A stretch of DNA of 43,545 nt from Bigelowiella natans CCMP2755 (GCA_000320545.1 ADNK01000262.1:1-43545); one strand, 5' to 3'. Positions 26,968 through 38,533 are shown, counted from the first letter of the stretch. Notes: generated by a model not told the origin, from the sequence alone. Numbers and translations: made by a program.

Positions 26968-27426
26968 CTACATGGTCGTCAGGAAGTAGATGCTTGAGTC
27001 GTCAAAAAAGGTAACAGCAAGAAGTTTAGCTCCTGATAACATGGCAATAAGCTTATAATGTAGGTGCACGGCTTCACAGCTACGATTTTGGTTTTTACCT
27101 TGGCAGTACTTAATCCCTGTCCCTAATTTCTTGGTTATCGAGGTCGACTGAACCACGCTAACCTGGAAATGGGGGCGGTTGGGGAATGATTAAATGTAGA
27201 TCTAGAAGTCTTTGGAGATAATATATACACTCACAGGTGCAATAGGAAACACGTAGACATCAAGTAGACATCAAATGCGGAAATCAGGTGAGATGTATGG
27301 GTTGGGCGACACTGTTCTTCAGAACATTCACAACACCTCTTCTCCCTTGAGCTCCCAAACATTCACAAACGTGTCCTCGCTCACCGTTGCAAATCTTGCC
27401 TGTGGATAGTGCGGGAGAGATATAGT

Positions 27427-27459
<33 letters not shown>

Positions 27460-27661
27460 ATGTGTGTGTGTGCGCGCGCGCTCAAACTCCATAGCAGCTC
27501 ATAATACCTTTTCAGGATGAGCACTAATGGCCGTCACGGGTGCTGAGTGCCCAGTAATTGAGACCTAAATTGATCGCATCATTACCTCAAGCTATCATGG
27601 GCTTGTCGCTTATGAGACATATCTATAATTGTACACACGTTTAAACACACGCATCACCAGT

Positions 27662-27696
<35 letters not shown>

Positions 27697-28028
27697 ACGA
27701 GGCTGCAAGAGTACGTATGCAGCTACTTTCGGTTACTACTCACCGCAACAGAGTTTGACTTGAGATCCACAATATCTATCCTGAGACCAAATGCACATCT
27801 CCGACTCAAACGCATTTTCAATCGCAGCATACTTAAATCAGCGCATCTGTCAGCTTCTCCCCTCTCCCCTCTCATTCATGCACAGACTTGCCATCATCCA
27901 TTCCGCACACAAGAGAGTTGGCCTCTAAGGAAGCAAACACATTGTTACTACTACTTCAGCTCAAAAATGCTTAGAATGTTAAGGAGATGAGGCCCATATG
28001 CTCGTGGCATTAATATGTATTATAATAC

Positions 28029-28087
<59 letters not shown>

Positions 28088-28253
28088 TTGTGTTGGTATA
28101 AATAAACGTCTCACAGTTATGCGTGAGAGGGGTGGAGATGAGTCGATTTTGTACCTCCTTTCAGAAGATCCATACAATTACATGGGTACCTACAAACGCA
28201 CACACGAAATACTTCAACTTATATCTATGTCTGAAAATATCCTATCATATATT

Positions 28254-28305
<52 letters not shown>

Positions 28306-29136
28306 TATATGAATGATATATATTATAAATATCATTAGCGTTCTCTATGTAGTGATATAAGCTGCCTGATAACGGCAACGTGGCTGTTATGACCCTTTTC
28401 CTTCAATGGTGAGGTATCTTCCATATACCCCCTCATTGTTTTGTTTATAGACGCTCACGCCTCCGTTTGCATCCCCTGCATACAGTCTGTCGGCCCACAA
28501 AACGAGCCAGTCAGATATATGTAGAGGGAAAAGCTTTTGAAGCACGACGCATGGTACGATGGTGATGTATAGTAACAACGAGGTTATTCACACAGAACCT
28601 CTTATTCGCGTGTGCCAAAGCAGTTATCATTGTCTTGCTCGGAATGGTATACTTCAGCTTCATTTCCTTCTCGGTCACAGAGTAAACGAGTATCCCCGAG
28701 TTTGATCCTAGAGATTGTATGTGTGTGTGTGTTTGTGTGTGTGTGTGTTAGGAGACTGAAATGTAGTTTGTGATAACAATATGTTATCGCATCTTACCGA
28801 CAAAAAGAGTCTCCGAGCCATCAGACGCACAGCTTGTTAGGGTGGCCTTCTCTCCAGAGCCTGAAGTTCCTTGCGCGATTGGACGTCGCATAACAAATAA
28901 CCACGAATTTTGGTGAGAGTCGAGTGCAAAATAAAAAGTTCTTCGCTCTCTGAATTGAAGTAGTTGCAGACTAAAGCCCAACTGAAAATTGAAAGAATAC
29001 CATCGTAAGAGATTTGTGTATCACTTCTACCTGTCTTTGCGAGTGAATCCCTTTCTTGTGGTCTTTGCCGTATATCTACACCAAAAACGCATGTTTGTTG
29101 CATACTAGGAAAGCTGTAAAGTGAGTGAGTGAGTGA

Positions 29137-29188
<52 letters not shown>

Positions 29189-29997
29189 TTTGTTCAGTAA
29201 GTGAAGAGAGTGAGACTCACGCAAACATCGCCGTTCTCTGTGCAGACGATGAGGACAGTTTGAAACAGCTCGACATGTTTCAGCACGCATACGGTGGCGA
29301 GTTCTAATCATACAACGGCATAACGAATAGTTTTGGATGAGAAGCGAAGCTGAGAAACATTCTTCTGCCTAGATACTGGTATTCTCTGCTAAATTAATCC
29401 CGTTGAACCTCCCTCGACACGTGAAGTCCACAACTCGCACCTTTGTAGAGAACAGCCTTCTTGCCAGAGGTCTTCACAACCACTTTTCGCTTGTGTGAGA
29501 AGCACTTGCTCGTGGAGCAAATGGATAGGTTGCTGTTTATAAGGGAGGCAGAAGCCAGACATTTCTGGACTTCGAAGTGTTCTTCGTCGGCATCCATTGC
29601 TCGCCCCTGCAACCTGCAGCCTGGTTTGTTACGATTCAGACATATCTTTCTGTCAAATATTTTCACATCATTGCGGTTTTCCAACAACGACTTAATTGCG
29701 TCTTACATCTGTATCCTTAATGGATGGATTCTCGTCCATGTATCCCCTCCCTGGCGACAAATCGTCGGAGCTGTAAATAAAGACGGAAATCCTAGGAAAT
29801 CCTTTGGTTTCAACATCTGAGACAACATCAGATTGAGGCCGCCCTTTATAAAGCCCATTCGAATTCAGTGCATATATCTGGATTTCGGATTGAATTTTTC
29901 CGAAGAATTGCAGGTCGTTTTTGCATAAAATCGGACTAATTCTTGCAAAGTTTGTCTGTCTCGGAGGGACTAGGACGGCAGGCCGATAAAAGCACAT
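26968..29997 (-). CDS. WDR54: WDR54-like WD40-repeat protein
   Basis: Nine exons in phase: 29997-29707, 29606-29441, 29303-29221, 28981-28798, 28707-28592, 28533-28429, 27564-27508, 27399-27337, 27162-26968, giving 419 residues. Blades read as WD repeats: ELFQTVLIVCTENGDVC, GSETLFVGSNSGILVYSV, WLVLWADRLYAGDANGGVSV and ITGHSAPVTAISAHPEK followed by ARFATVSEDTFVNVWELKGE. The last pair matches WDR54 (INAHARAICALD and GEDTFVHIWKL) better than other WD40 families I recall, and the N-terminus (VPPRQTNFARISPILCKNDL) is also similar. WDR54 orthologues occur in many flagellated lineages but their role is poorly defined. A 943-bp intron (28428-27565, partly) and its neighbours carry (GT)n and (TA)n repeats. 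The start ATG at 29997 lies at one copy of a 24-bp direct repeat. The exact WDR54 assignment is from memory of the family, so it should be searched. Confidence 0.82.
27429..28302. repeat. Cluster of (GT)n and (TA)n microsatellites in a WDR54 intron
   Basis: GT runs at about 27429-27470, 27662-27692 and 28062-28086, and TA runs at about 28030-28062 and 28255-28302. Most lie in the single large intron of the WDR54-like gene. Confidence 0.94.
29118..29185. repeat. (GAGT)n then (GT)n repeat
   Basis: A GAGT tetranucleotide run passes into a GT dinucleotide run within the intron between WDR54-like exons 29303-29221 and 28981-28798. Confidence 0.92.
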
Positions 29998-29998
29998 C

Positions 29999-30056
29999 AG
30001 ACTCAAGGGAGGCAGCGATGCATTCCAGATGTAGACTCAAGGGAGGCAGCGATGCA
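29999..30056. repeat. 24-bp direct repeat at a divergent gene start
   Basis: AGACTCAAGGGAGGCAGCGA, extended by TGCA, occurs at 29999-30022 and again at 30033-30056, 34 bp apart. The first copy begins two bases upstream of the WDR54-like start codon and contains the ATG at 30018 of the opposite-strand gene. Confidence 0.93.
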
Positions 30057-31729
30057 GCTGCAACACCGTTTACCCAGCCCCAAGGGCGGCTAGATCAGCG
30101 TTTAACCAAAATGTTTCATTTGTCTTTGTCCTTCCCCCCCTCCCCCCCCGTGCTGCCGTGCCGTTGTAAACTAAATCGTAGTGACTTGGCGCAGGCGACT
30201 CTTCGGATTGCTCCTTCTCCCAAACTAGACGGAACGGTTCAAGCTTAGATGCCAAGGCGACGCTTTCATCTGCACAGCGAGCTCAGAATGCGGCGAAGGA
30301 CCTTCGCGCTGGCCGCTTCAAGGGTCTCAAACTGCCTCACAACCTTCTTCGTCGTCCAAACATTGACCAAACCGATTGCTACTTCTTTGCTATTAGGCCA
30401 GACAGAGGCCGCATCACACCACGGTATATCCCAGCAACTGTTGAATTACTATCTACGTAAAGATTTGGACAAAAGGAAGACAGCCAAAAGGAGGAGGAGG
30501 GCCTCTGCCAAACAACAAGGCGCACAATGTGGTGGAGAGGCAGCTGTTCCCGCCTCTAATGATTTCGCCTCTGATTCGCATCCAAATTCTTCCTTTGCTT
30601 CTATGTATCGACTGCCAGGTCTGGCCTTAGTCACTTTTGTAGTTAACATTTCCATCGATTCAAGTTTTGCAAATGTGTACCTTCTCGAATAAACATCTCT
30701 GGACACAAACATACACTCTCCAGTCACCCGACAAATCTTCTTCTTATATCAACCAACCCGAATCTCAGTCCTCCAGAGCATGGGAAACTCGAGGCATATG
30801 CCCAACTTTACGGCGTTGGAAGGGTATCGGCAAATTATGACGATGAAGCAGCCTGAATTGACAATAGGCTGAATTGACAACTCTGATGACGACCACCTAC
30901 CTCGTTGCGTGCTTACTCGTATCAGCGTCCCGAAAAGGAGAAGGAGCAAGATTTCTCGACCAGATACCTCGACAGTGGGCTTAGAAACCGACCAACCGTT
31001 GAACCAGGCATCAGAACACTATGATACTTCAGGGAATAATAATCAGGTGGATGCTTATCACCTCACAGATTCGTTTGAAACAGATACATGCCATCGCTTC
31101 CCCACTCTAACAGACCGTTGTTATTTGTTCTACTCCTGGCCTCTAACACAGATATCAGCAGAGGCGAGACTCCGAGATATCGATTACGCGTTAAGGCGCA
31201 TGGTTTGGCTTGATGCGTCGTAGTCGTCGCGTGCAGTTGTTCCATATGTTTGAACCCTTTCGAAAGTGTTGTCCATGATTTTGCTAAGCACCCCTGGCGA
31301 GTGCGATGATGGCTACTGCTACCATTTGCACAGATGCATGTTATTCGGCGGGATCGAGGCAGCGTCTACGCGGAAATCATCCAAATGCGAGAGGAGGTGC
31401 GTAGAGACAGCCTTCATTATTGAGAACCGTTCTGCTAACCACACTACCCGCTTTAGTAACTTACTTCCGTCCTTTCACTTAAACGTAGATGCTGAATGTA
31501 GCAACTGAGCTCAGGGAGATTCGGAGCCGGATCTCCCCGCTTGAGGTAGGCATTGTACGAGTCTCTTTCTCCCGTACATTGGAGAAACAGGTGTCGGCAT
31601 TTCGTCAGGACTGCATTTGTTTTATGACCAAACTCTCAGGCACGAAGAAGCGGCGAGGGTGTCTACAACTTACAATATCCCACTGGGTTGCACTATTTCA
31701 TCGCAGTTCATATATAAATAAATAAATAA

Positions 31730-31777
<48 letters not shown>

Positions 31778-32532
31778 GTGTTTGTGTGTATATTTTTATG
31801 ATGTACGTGCAGATCAGTGCCGTCGATGCCGTGTGATGGTGATTCTTCCCTAAATGCGGTTTTGTTTTGTTTAAAAGAATTCGGCTCAGGGCTGCCAATG
31901 GCGATGACACGCTTCTTCCATCCCATATCTCGAAGCCCCGGATGACATATTCCTCCCCCCGTTTGATTCAAAATGGCGTATTCGGGCCACAATCGGGTCG
32001 AAATGCCTCTTCGTTCATCACTCCTCCTCCTCCTCCTCCTCCTCCTGGTGAGAAAGGCATTCGTCTCCCCTCTGCTCCTCCTCCTCCTCCGTCTTCTACG
32101 TTTTATTCTTCTCCTTACACGTCGCAAATGGGTTCAGCAGCAACCTCTGCTTTACCGACGACGACGACGGCGCCGCCGCCACCGATAGCATCCCTGGCCA
32201 GAAAGCTGGAGGCAGTTGAGTGGGACCTTCCTAGCTACTCCGCCTCTGCAAGGAGAAACAGAGCGGATCATACTAGCAGCCTCAAACCCTTCCCGAATAG
32301 CTCGGTGGAAATGGTAGGAACAACGGTAGTGGCCGATACTACGGCAACTGCAGCAGGCTCTGGTATGAGCTTGAGAGAGTTCACAGACAGAATGTACCCG
32401 ATGTTGTCGTCGAGCCGGCAGTCGATACCAGGAAGAAGAACCATGCAGGAGGAGGAGGAGGAGGGGGAGAAAGAGACTGATGACAAGCGGAAACGTCAGG
32501 AGCAGCTCGATATGTCGGTCACGCCATAGCGA

Positions 32533-32582
<50 letters not shown>

Positions 32583-32593
32583 GCTAGTGTGTG

Positions 32594-32633
<40 letters not shown>

Positions 32634-33103
32634 CCGTCGTCCAGCATCGCGGACAGATGCGGGGAGACAGAGATATCATTCTACGCAGAGTTGCGTTGAT
32701 TCCAACACTCTTAATCCATCATGCGTCTATTAGGCCAAGGACAGATGAGCCAGAAGTCGTTGGGAAGATAGTAGAAGGAGACACAAGCGGGACGGGACGA
32801 CGTTGGAATAGAAGCAGGTTGTCGCAGTTGAATGGTTTTTGCTTCCCCGTCGCCCTTGGTCGGTGAGCATTCTAATTCCAGTCTCCTTTTCTCAGAGCCG
32901 AAAGCAGCGTTATCACTGGGCCAATCTATCTCAAAAGCCCTGACCTTGACTCTAAAAGGAATCTTTATTATGCCATCAGTGGGGTTGGAAGCATCCGTCG
33001 TCCTCATCAAACACACCTTCCATTTAAGTGCAATTCCTGCGGCGCGTCGTATCTGAGTATGCAGAAGCTTAAGGTGCATATGAAGCGCTTTCAGCACACA
33101 TAG
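30018..33103 (+). CDS. Unrecognised multi-exon gene(s): coiled coil, Pro-rich region, terminal C2H2 zinc finger
   Basis: The plus strand carries several exon-like segments whose full splicing I could not settle, so this may be one gene or two. Segments: a candidate start at 30018 (MHSRCRLKGGSDAAA); about 30180-30450 with LAQATLRIAPSPKLDGTVQ then, one base out of frame, AKATLSSAQRAQNAAKDLRA and PNIDQTDCYFFAIRPDRGRI; 31334-31396 and 31489-31545, two coiled-coil exons that join in phase (SVYAEIIQMREE, MLNVATELREIRSRISPLE); 31878-32529, with poly-Pro runs encoded by CCT repeats and SLARKLEAVEWDLPSYS, ending in a possible stop; and 32896-33103, ending in a C2H2 finger FKCNSCGASYLSMQKLKVHM (Cys-x2-Cys-x12-His-x5-His, second His six residues after the first). 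The finger suggests nucleic-acid or protein binding. Confidence is for coding content, not the exact model. Confidence 0.55.
31738..32630. repeat. (TA)n and (GT)n microsatellites
   Basis: TA repeats at about 31738-31773 and 32540-32577, and a GT repeat at about 32597-32631, lie between exon-like segments of the plus-strand gene. Confidence 0.92.
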
Positions 33104-33556
33104 TAGTCGTGTAAAAAAAGCAAGGATTATCAATCATTATCACGCACATAACTAACAATAATATCATCGGCATTTCGACTTACGGCATGCAGGTTATGTG
33201 TTATTATATTGCATCGCCGCCATCTACATCATTGCTTTGTATTATTGTCTTGATACCATGCATATATGTGTTGGTCTACGCTGTGGTACCGTACGTCGTC
33301 CATGGCCAGGTGCATTTAGCTTACTATGTGTATGTAAATATGTACGTATACACACGAAACATATGTATAGCATATGCCTTCACATCCATGAAACATGTGG
33401 CAGTGGAGACAAATAGACATAACATCTGCGCTGTAGCCGTTGCATTGCACAGCTACAATAGGATGACCATGCATTGAAAAGACTTAATCAATTCTAGATT
33501 CATTACATTCGTCTCATATATGCATGCATGCATGCACGCTACTACACTACTACAAG

Positions 33557-33601
<45 letters not shown>

Positions 33602-34002
33602 ATGCATACATGATAGACATGCATAATATATATTGTGTATTGCTGTGTCTATTATATACTTAATACGAACATGTCTAGATGTGTACGTACATGCACGTAC
33701 GTACGCACGTACGCACACATATGCGTGCGTGTACTTTCATATTTATGCACATTGTTGTGTGCAAATTAGTTGCATGTAGAGCTATACATGCTGCGTCGTG
33801 CCATTACTAGATTATGTTGCATGCATTTTTTTCCCATATATGCAAGATTTTGTGCTTAATAATTAACAGAGAGCACCATACAACAGTAAGGCCATGAGCC
33901 AATGGTGGCTACGCATGCATGTAGCAGTACTTCAAACGGAGAGGTACGTTATTGCACAATGACTCCTTTGCTCAAATATATCGCTCTTATATGTATGCGT
34001 AA

Positions 34003-34041
<39 letters not shown>

Positions 34042-34180
34042 CGGAGGCTGCATTACATGTTTCGCATAAAAATGCATGAGCCAGCATTTGTTTTTTCTTA
34101 TCAATTTGTTTGCGTACTTGGACGTTTTGAAATATATAATGCAGCTAGAAATTAATCACTGCATGACACTGATTATTATT
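33104..34180. other. Convergent spacer rich in GTAC, ACGT and TGCA palindromes
   Basis: No gene is supported. CATGCATGCATGC lies at about 33520-33535, GT repeats at about 33559-33600 and 34006-34040, and a GTACGTAC/ACGTACGC block at about 33685-33720. The spacer separates two 3' ends. Confidence 0.7.
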
Positions 34181-34756
34181 TCACTGAGGTGGCATGGCCA
34201 CCTTACTTTCGGGGACTGAATCAATGTAAACAGGTGCTACAAAGCCTTTCTGTGTGCGTAGGGAAGACTTCTTCGTCTCACCAATGGGGGTCATGATATC
34301 CACATTGGTCTTTGTGCTAATTATAGGATGCACCTTATTCGGGTCTGGGATGGGTTCTGGAGTGATGGCGATGTTGTTGTGTTCCGTAAGCTTTTCTCGG
34401 AAATTCATTTTGGGCATCTCGTCCCCCCCCTTTGAGTCAACGTAGACCGGTTTTGCATATCCTGGCATAACCTAAATATGATATTTAATGTAGGAACTCC
34501 TTTCAGAATAAAGTGGGATTGATACACACACTCGTACGCGCGCGCTCTTACTTCAGGATATACTTACATCGATGCTGCTGTGGACTGTGTATTGCACAGG
34601 AACCATCTTATCGGTTGAAGTTCCCTCTATCAAAGGATGAATTACACTGCTATCAGGTTCCATTATGGGAACTTCTGCTGCAGTAGACCATGCCATGATG
34701 ATCATCATAAAGCTTAGAACGCGGCGACGCAGCAGGCCCTGGATGGAGGCAGCCAT
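34181..34756 (-). CDS. Small putative secreted protein with two internal repeats, unknown function
   Basis: I do not recognise this protein. Two exons, 34756-34568 and 34471-34181, join in phase 0 across a gtaagt...ttag intron and give 159 residues. The N-terminus is a signal-peptide-like stretch, RRRVLSFMMIIMAWSTAAEV. Two related segments follow, at about residues 38-76 and 109-149. Each starts with an IHP/VHP motif (VIHPLIEGTSTDKMVP and KVHPIISTKTNVDIMTP) and ends GYAKPVYVDS or GFVAPVYIDS. They are separated by an acidic/polar linker. There are no cysteines, no obvious enzyme motif and no further membrane segment. The gene is divergent from the metallophosphoesterase, which also has a signal peptide. 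A secreted, wall or organelle-lumen role is possible but inferred. Confidence 0.7.
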
Positions 34757-35359
34757 GATGTGCTTAGGATTCAAATTTTATTTCAAATTTTTTGAAATCG
34801 GAGGTAGGTCGTCATTATCCGGGATTCGACCTGGAATCCCATTTCCCCAACCTTTCATTGAAATAGAAGGGATTTCACAAATTTTCGAATAAAATTGAGA
34901 AAAAACGGCGACCTGCTTTCTGCGAAATACCAAAAGCAACCATGACAACTCGTTGGCTCATCTCAACCAACATCGTTTTAACCGTGGATTCTCGCCCTGC
35001 GACATCTACGGAGAGCGCGAGGATTAAAACTTTGACCGATGAGAATCTGGTTGTCGTTGTTTTCCCGATTTTGCATGTTTTCCTGGATTTGCGTTGGGGA
35101 TCATTAATGTCAACAAGGTGCGCTCTAGCGGGACGAGCATGGCGATAATCGACTAATTTCCGCCAAGCTCCGGCGTAAAAGACCTTGTCTTTCATCCCGC
35201 GTCCAGCAAGGAGTGGGTTGGTTTGGTACGATCCGCTTCTTTTTTGTCTGATCTATCACCTCTAACGAAGTCAGGTGGACTTTTTACGTTCAATGGAGCT
35301 GCCACAGATCTTTTCTACGTTCGCCGGTCTGGCAAAAATCGCTGGGTACAGGGGCATAA
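34757..35359. promoter_or_regulatory. Divergent upstream region, small repeat protein and phosphatase
   Basis: About 600 bp between opposite start codons. Both strands have short open frames (for example 34942-35148 plus and 35195-34875 minus) with no recognisable domain. An additional short gene cannot be excluded. CAAATTTTATTTCAAATTTT, an AT-rich partly repeated element, lies close to the minus-strand start. Confidence 0.4.
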
Positions 35360-37018
35360 ATGATTTGGTTCCTAGTAGCTTGTGCCAGTGCCATCACAGG
35401 GACTCCATCTTCCTCCTTTTCCAACCAATTCCACGCCAGTTGGACGGGTGCCTCCTCCAGCTCGCTTACTTTAGTTTGGAATTCTGAAGCGAATCCGAAA
35501 AACCATTCTGCGATGATCCAGGCGGAGTTCTGCTCTGATGCACCAGTATCCCATGACTTAGATTCTACGGATGCTGCTGCAGCATGCAAAATTGTCGATG
35601 GACACCATCGTGAATCTGGGACTCTCAGGGGGTCTCTCTGGGAGGCTACGGCAGGACAGTTAGAGCCATCGACGAAATATACAATCAGGGTGATGGAGAG
35701 ACCTGGCGTATGGGGGAAGGAAACTTACCTGCTAAGCACTGCGCCGAGCACTGACTCGGTAGATCAGAGTTTCAAGTTTGTTTTCGTGGCGGATTTTGGA
35801 CTAGTAGGGAGGCTCGATGGACTGACAAATGGCACCGCACGCGTTCTCTCTCTTGTTGAGCGTTTGAATCCTCTCATGGTCCTCATTGCCGGTGATCTAG
35901 CGTACGGGGATACCGACGTTAGATTTAAAGAAGACGATGAATCGATCGATTATTTCTTTGAACAGATACAGCCGTTCGCTAGAAAGACAGTTCTAATGCC
36001 AACCTACGGAAACCATGAGAGACATCAGAGCATCAACCGCTGGAATGCACGCTTTGCTATACCCCCCGGGATGGTTGAGCCCGAATCCGGGATTTTTTTC
36101 TCTTTTTCTGTTGGCTCCGTCCGGTTCATCTCTATCGCCTCAGTGAAATGCCATGGCGGGCTCAGGAACAATGCGCTCAGGTGGGTGCGCAAGGAGCTCG
36201 AGGCTGCGAAGAATGACAAGAGCGTTAAATGGACCATTCCCTACTTTCATGTGTCGCCTTTCGCAAGTGGGAAAAGTCATCCCTCTAATATACGCCTACG
36301 TCGCCAACTCCTGGGCATGTTTCATCAGTACGGTGTGCGCGTGGTGCTGAACGCACATGATCAAAACTATGAGCGTACTCATCCCGTCTTGCCAGCAGAC
36401 ACCTCACTCTCAAACGACGATGGTGCTGCACAGATGTACTACAAGCTTCCGCGCAAAGACAACGCAATAACAGCTACCACTCAGCAGCGGCAACACCAGT
36501 GCTACGATAGCGATACGGAGGGCGTTATCTTTGTGAAAACGAGCCCGGGAGGGAAGCTGAGCGCTATCACCAAAACCTTCAGCTGGTTCGAGGCGGACAG
36601 TCCCCCCCCCACATACGCTGCCGTGCGTGACGACAAGCACCATCACGTCCTCAACGTGCAGGTTTCGGAGGACGGAAACTCCATGGATTTTGAGTGCCTC
36701 GGCATCTCTGACGACGCTGAGCACGCTATCGTCATCGATAAGTTCCACTACACTATCTCCAAAGGAGGAGGAGGAGGAGGAGGGGGGGGGGGGGGAGAGA
36801 CATGCGGCAGCAGGCTACACAGTGTTGCTGAGGCGGAGCAAGAGGACCGTCAGGGGAGCAATGAGAAGCCTCTGGTGAGGAAGGACGAGGAGATCACCGG
36901 GAGGGGGTCAAGTAGCTACTCCTCAAAGGTTGCAGAAAAAGTTGAAGCGTGGGGATCGCGACATGGCATATTATTGCAACCATTCGGTTTTTCAGTTGCC
37001 GGAGACCCGAGGATCTGA
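35360..37018 (+). CDS. Purple-acid-phosphatase-like metallophosphoesterase, secreted
   Basis: A single-exon frame of 552 residues. The start ATG at 35360 begins a signal peptide (MIWFLVACASAITG). Residues about 20-135 resemble the fibronectin-like N-domain of purple acid phosphatases (SLTLVWNSEA, LEPSTKYTIRVMER). The catalytic part has ADFG (144-147), GDLAYGD (178-184), GNHE (217-220) and a later His in YFHVSPF (297). The last metal motif, GHxHxYER in typical members, reads AHDQNYERT at 332-340. Its second His is replaced by Gln335, a residue that normally binds the Fe site, so activity may be altered or the protein may belong to a divergent subgroup. A GGA/G run at about 36764-36797 gives poly-Gly near the C-terminus. 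A downstream acceptor-like TTTTTCAG at about 36985-36992 allows alternative 3' splicing into a frame with a hydrophobic end (IFAALSCLFILHL). Confidence 0.87.
   Translation: MIWFLVACASAITGTPSSSFSNQFHASWTGASSSSLTLVWNSEANPKNHSAMIQAEFCSDAPVSHDLDSTDAAAACKIVDGHHRESGTLRGSLWEATAGQLEPSTKYTIRVMERPGVWGKETYLLSTAPSTDSVDQSFKFVFVADFGLVGRLDGLTNGTARVLSLVERLNPLMVLIAGDLAYGDTDVRFKEDDESIDYFFEQIQPFARKTVLMPTYGNHERHQSINRWNARFAIPPGMVEPESGIFFSFSVGSVRFISIASVKCHGGLRNNALRWVRKELEAAKNDKSVKWTIPYFHVSPFASGKSHPSNIRLRRQLLGMFHQYGVRVVLNAHDQNYERTHPVLPADTSLSNDDGAAQMYYKLPRKDNAITATTQQRQHQCYDSDTEGVIFVKTSPGGKLSAITKTFSWFEADSPPPTYAAVRDDKHHHVLNVQVSEDGNSMDFECLGISDDAEHAIVIDKFHYTISKGGGGGGGGGGGETCGSRLHSVAEAEQEDRQGSNEKPLVRKDEEITGRGSSSYSSKVAEKVEAWGSRHGILLQPFGFSVAGDPRI
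36764..36797 (+). repeat. Coding GGA/poly-G repeat
   Basis: A GGA repeat passing into a G run encodes about eleven glycines in the phosphatase tail. Length change by one or two bases would shift the frame of the last 80 residues. Confidence 0.9.
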
Positions 37019-38061
37019 TGCCTAGGAAGCATTTCTATCAAGCCGCTGAAGATGGTATGAAGATCTTCGCCGCTCTGTCATGCTTGTTTATTTTACATCT
37101 GCAACCTTTGACGAAGAGGAACAAGAATCATGGACGTCTCTTGTACACCCGTTCACCGCCAGTCTCTAAGATAAACACACAATTATTGTAATGTGTGTTG
37201 TTTATAATGATTACGTTGAGTATCAATCACAATCATGCCTCCATTCTATGTCATCACATGCATGATAATGGCAGATGTTGATTTTTGATGTACGCACGTA
37301 CCGCATTAATGTATTTTTTGCCGAATTTTTTATTTCGGTATTCGAATCGAACACGGTTTTGTTGTCCGGTCAGCAGTTCACTGCTGGAAATATATTTACG
37401 TATAATAATGCATAATTACTGCATGTAGGATGCCGAGGCATATGAATCCCGCATGGTGTAATTTAGCCCCTCTTATTCCTCGCATATGCTATGTGTGCGC
37501 ACGTCAGAAAGGACAGCGAAGCAGCGGTGAATGTAGCATCACGTGAGCATTCAGTGCTTGCACCATTATTTCGTGTGCGTACTACACGCTATGCCATGAA
37601 GCATACATCAAGATGTATTCATATGACTATGCGCATGTACATGAGTGTGCATGTTTTTAGGTCTTTGCGAGATGAAAGTCATCGTACTAACAACATTGCT
37701 AGTAGTCTAGCAGATTCATGATTCTTGCGTGCAGTGCTTTTCAACCATTGTTACACGTAATGTTATTATTGTTTAGGTTTGACAGAGACTGCGTTCATCG
37801 GTAAGTATGCAGTAGCAACAATAATAAAATCTTTATCTACACTACACCCGCAACAACAACATCTTGTTTGCTGGGTGCGTTGTTTTCGGTAAGTACGTTA
37901 TATTTGCTAACATGATGCGACTGGGCTATCGCTACGCTGATGCCACGAAATAACAATCATCGCCGTTATCATCATCATCATCACCATTATCCCCTCTTAC
38001 TGCTCCTCCATACTCACATAATTAATTCCATCATCATATCATCGTCATCACGCCGTGCAAG
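37019..38061. other. Convergent spacer between phosphatase and asparagine synthetase
   Basis: No gene is supported. The DNA is AT-rich with TCATCATCA-type repeats near 37970-38050. It holds two 3' ends. Confidence 0.6.
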
Positions 38062-38497
38062 CTATTCCTTTTCATAGGCTTCGTCGTGTATTCCAGCAAC
38101 AGCTCTGCCGGATGGGTCGGCCATGTTTTTAAAGGCCTTGTCCCATTCGATGGCTGCTGGAGTGCTGCAAGCGATGGAAGGCCCACCTGGCACCTGTATC
38201 CATGGTTATTGTCGTCAATATCAGTAGTTGCATCAAAAACACGAACTGGGATAAAGCCCATCAGCCCACCCCCCCCTCCCCCAATCTGTGGCATAATTGA
38301 GACACGACAGTGTGACGACGTGAGAAGGGAGAACAATTACCGTCAGTTGTGCAGGATCTGGGAAGTAGGAATCAAAGATGCTGTTTTGGAGGAAAAAAGG
38401 GGAGAGGAGGCCATAGATTTATCATTATTCTTTTCCTATCTAGTCATCATTATCATTACCAGCACCATCGTCGTGTCCGTCATCATCGTGATCATTG

Positions 38498-38533
<36 letters not shown>

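Noticed and set aside
30449-30727. Minus-strand frame with a Leu-rich end
   Set aside because: It is antisense to coding-like plus-strand sequence and has no recognisable domain.
34942-35148. Short plus-strand frame upstream of the phosphatase
   Set aside because: No domain, overlaps an equally long minus-strand frame and shows no splice support.
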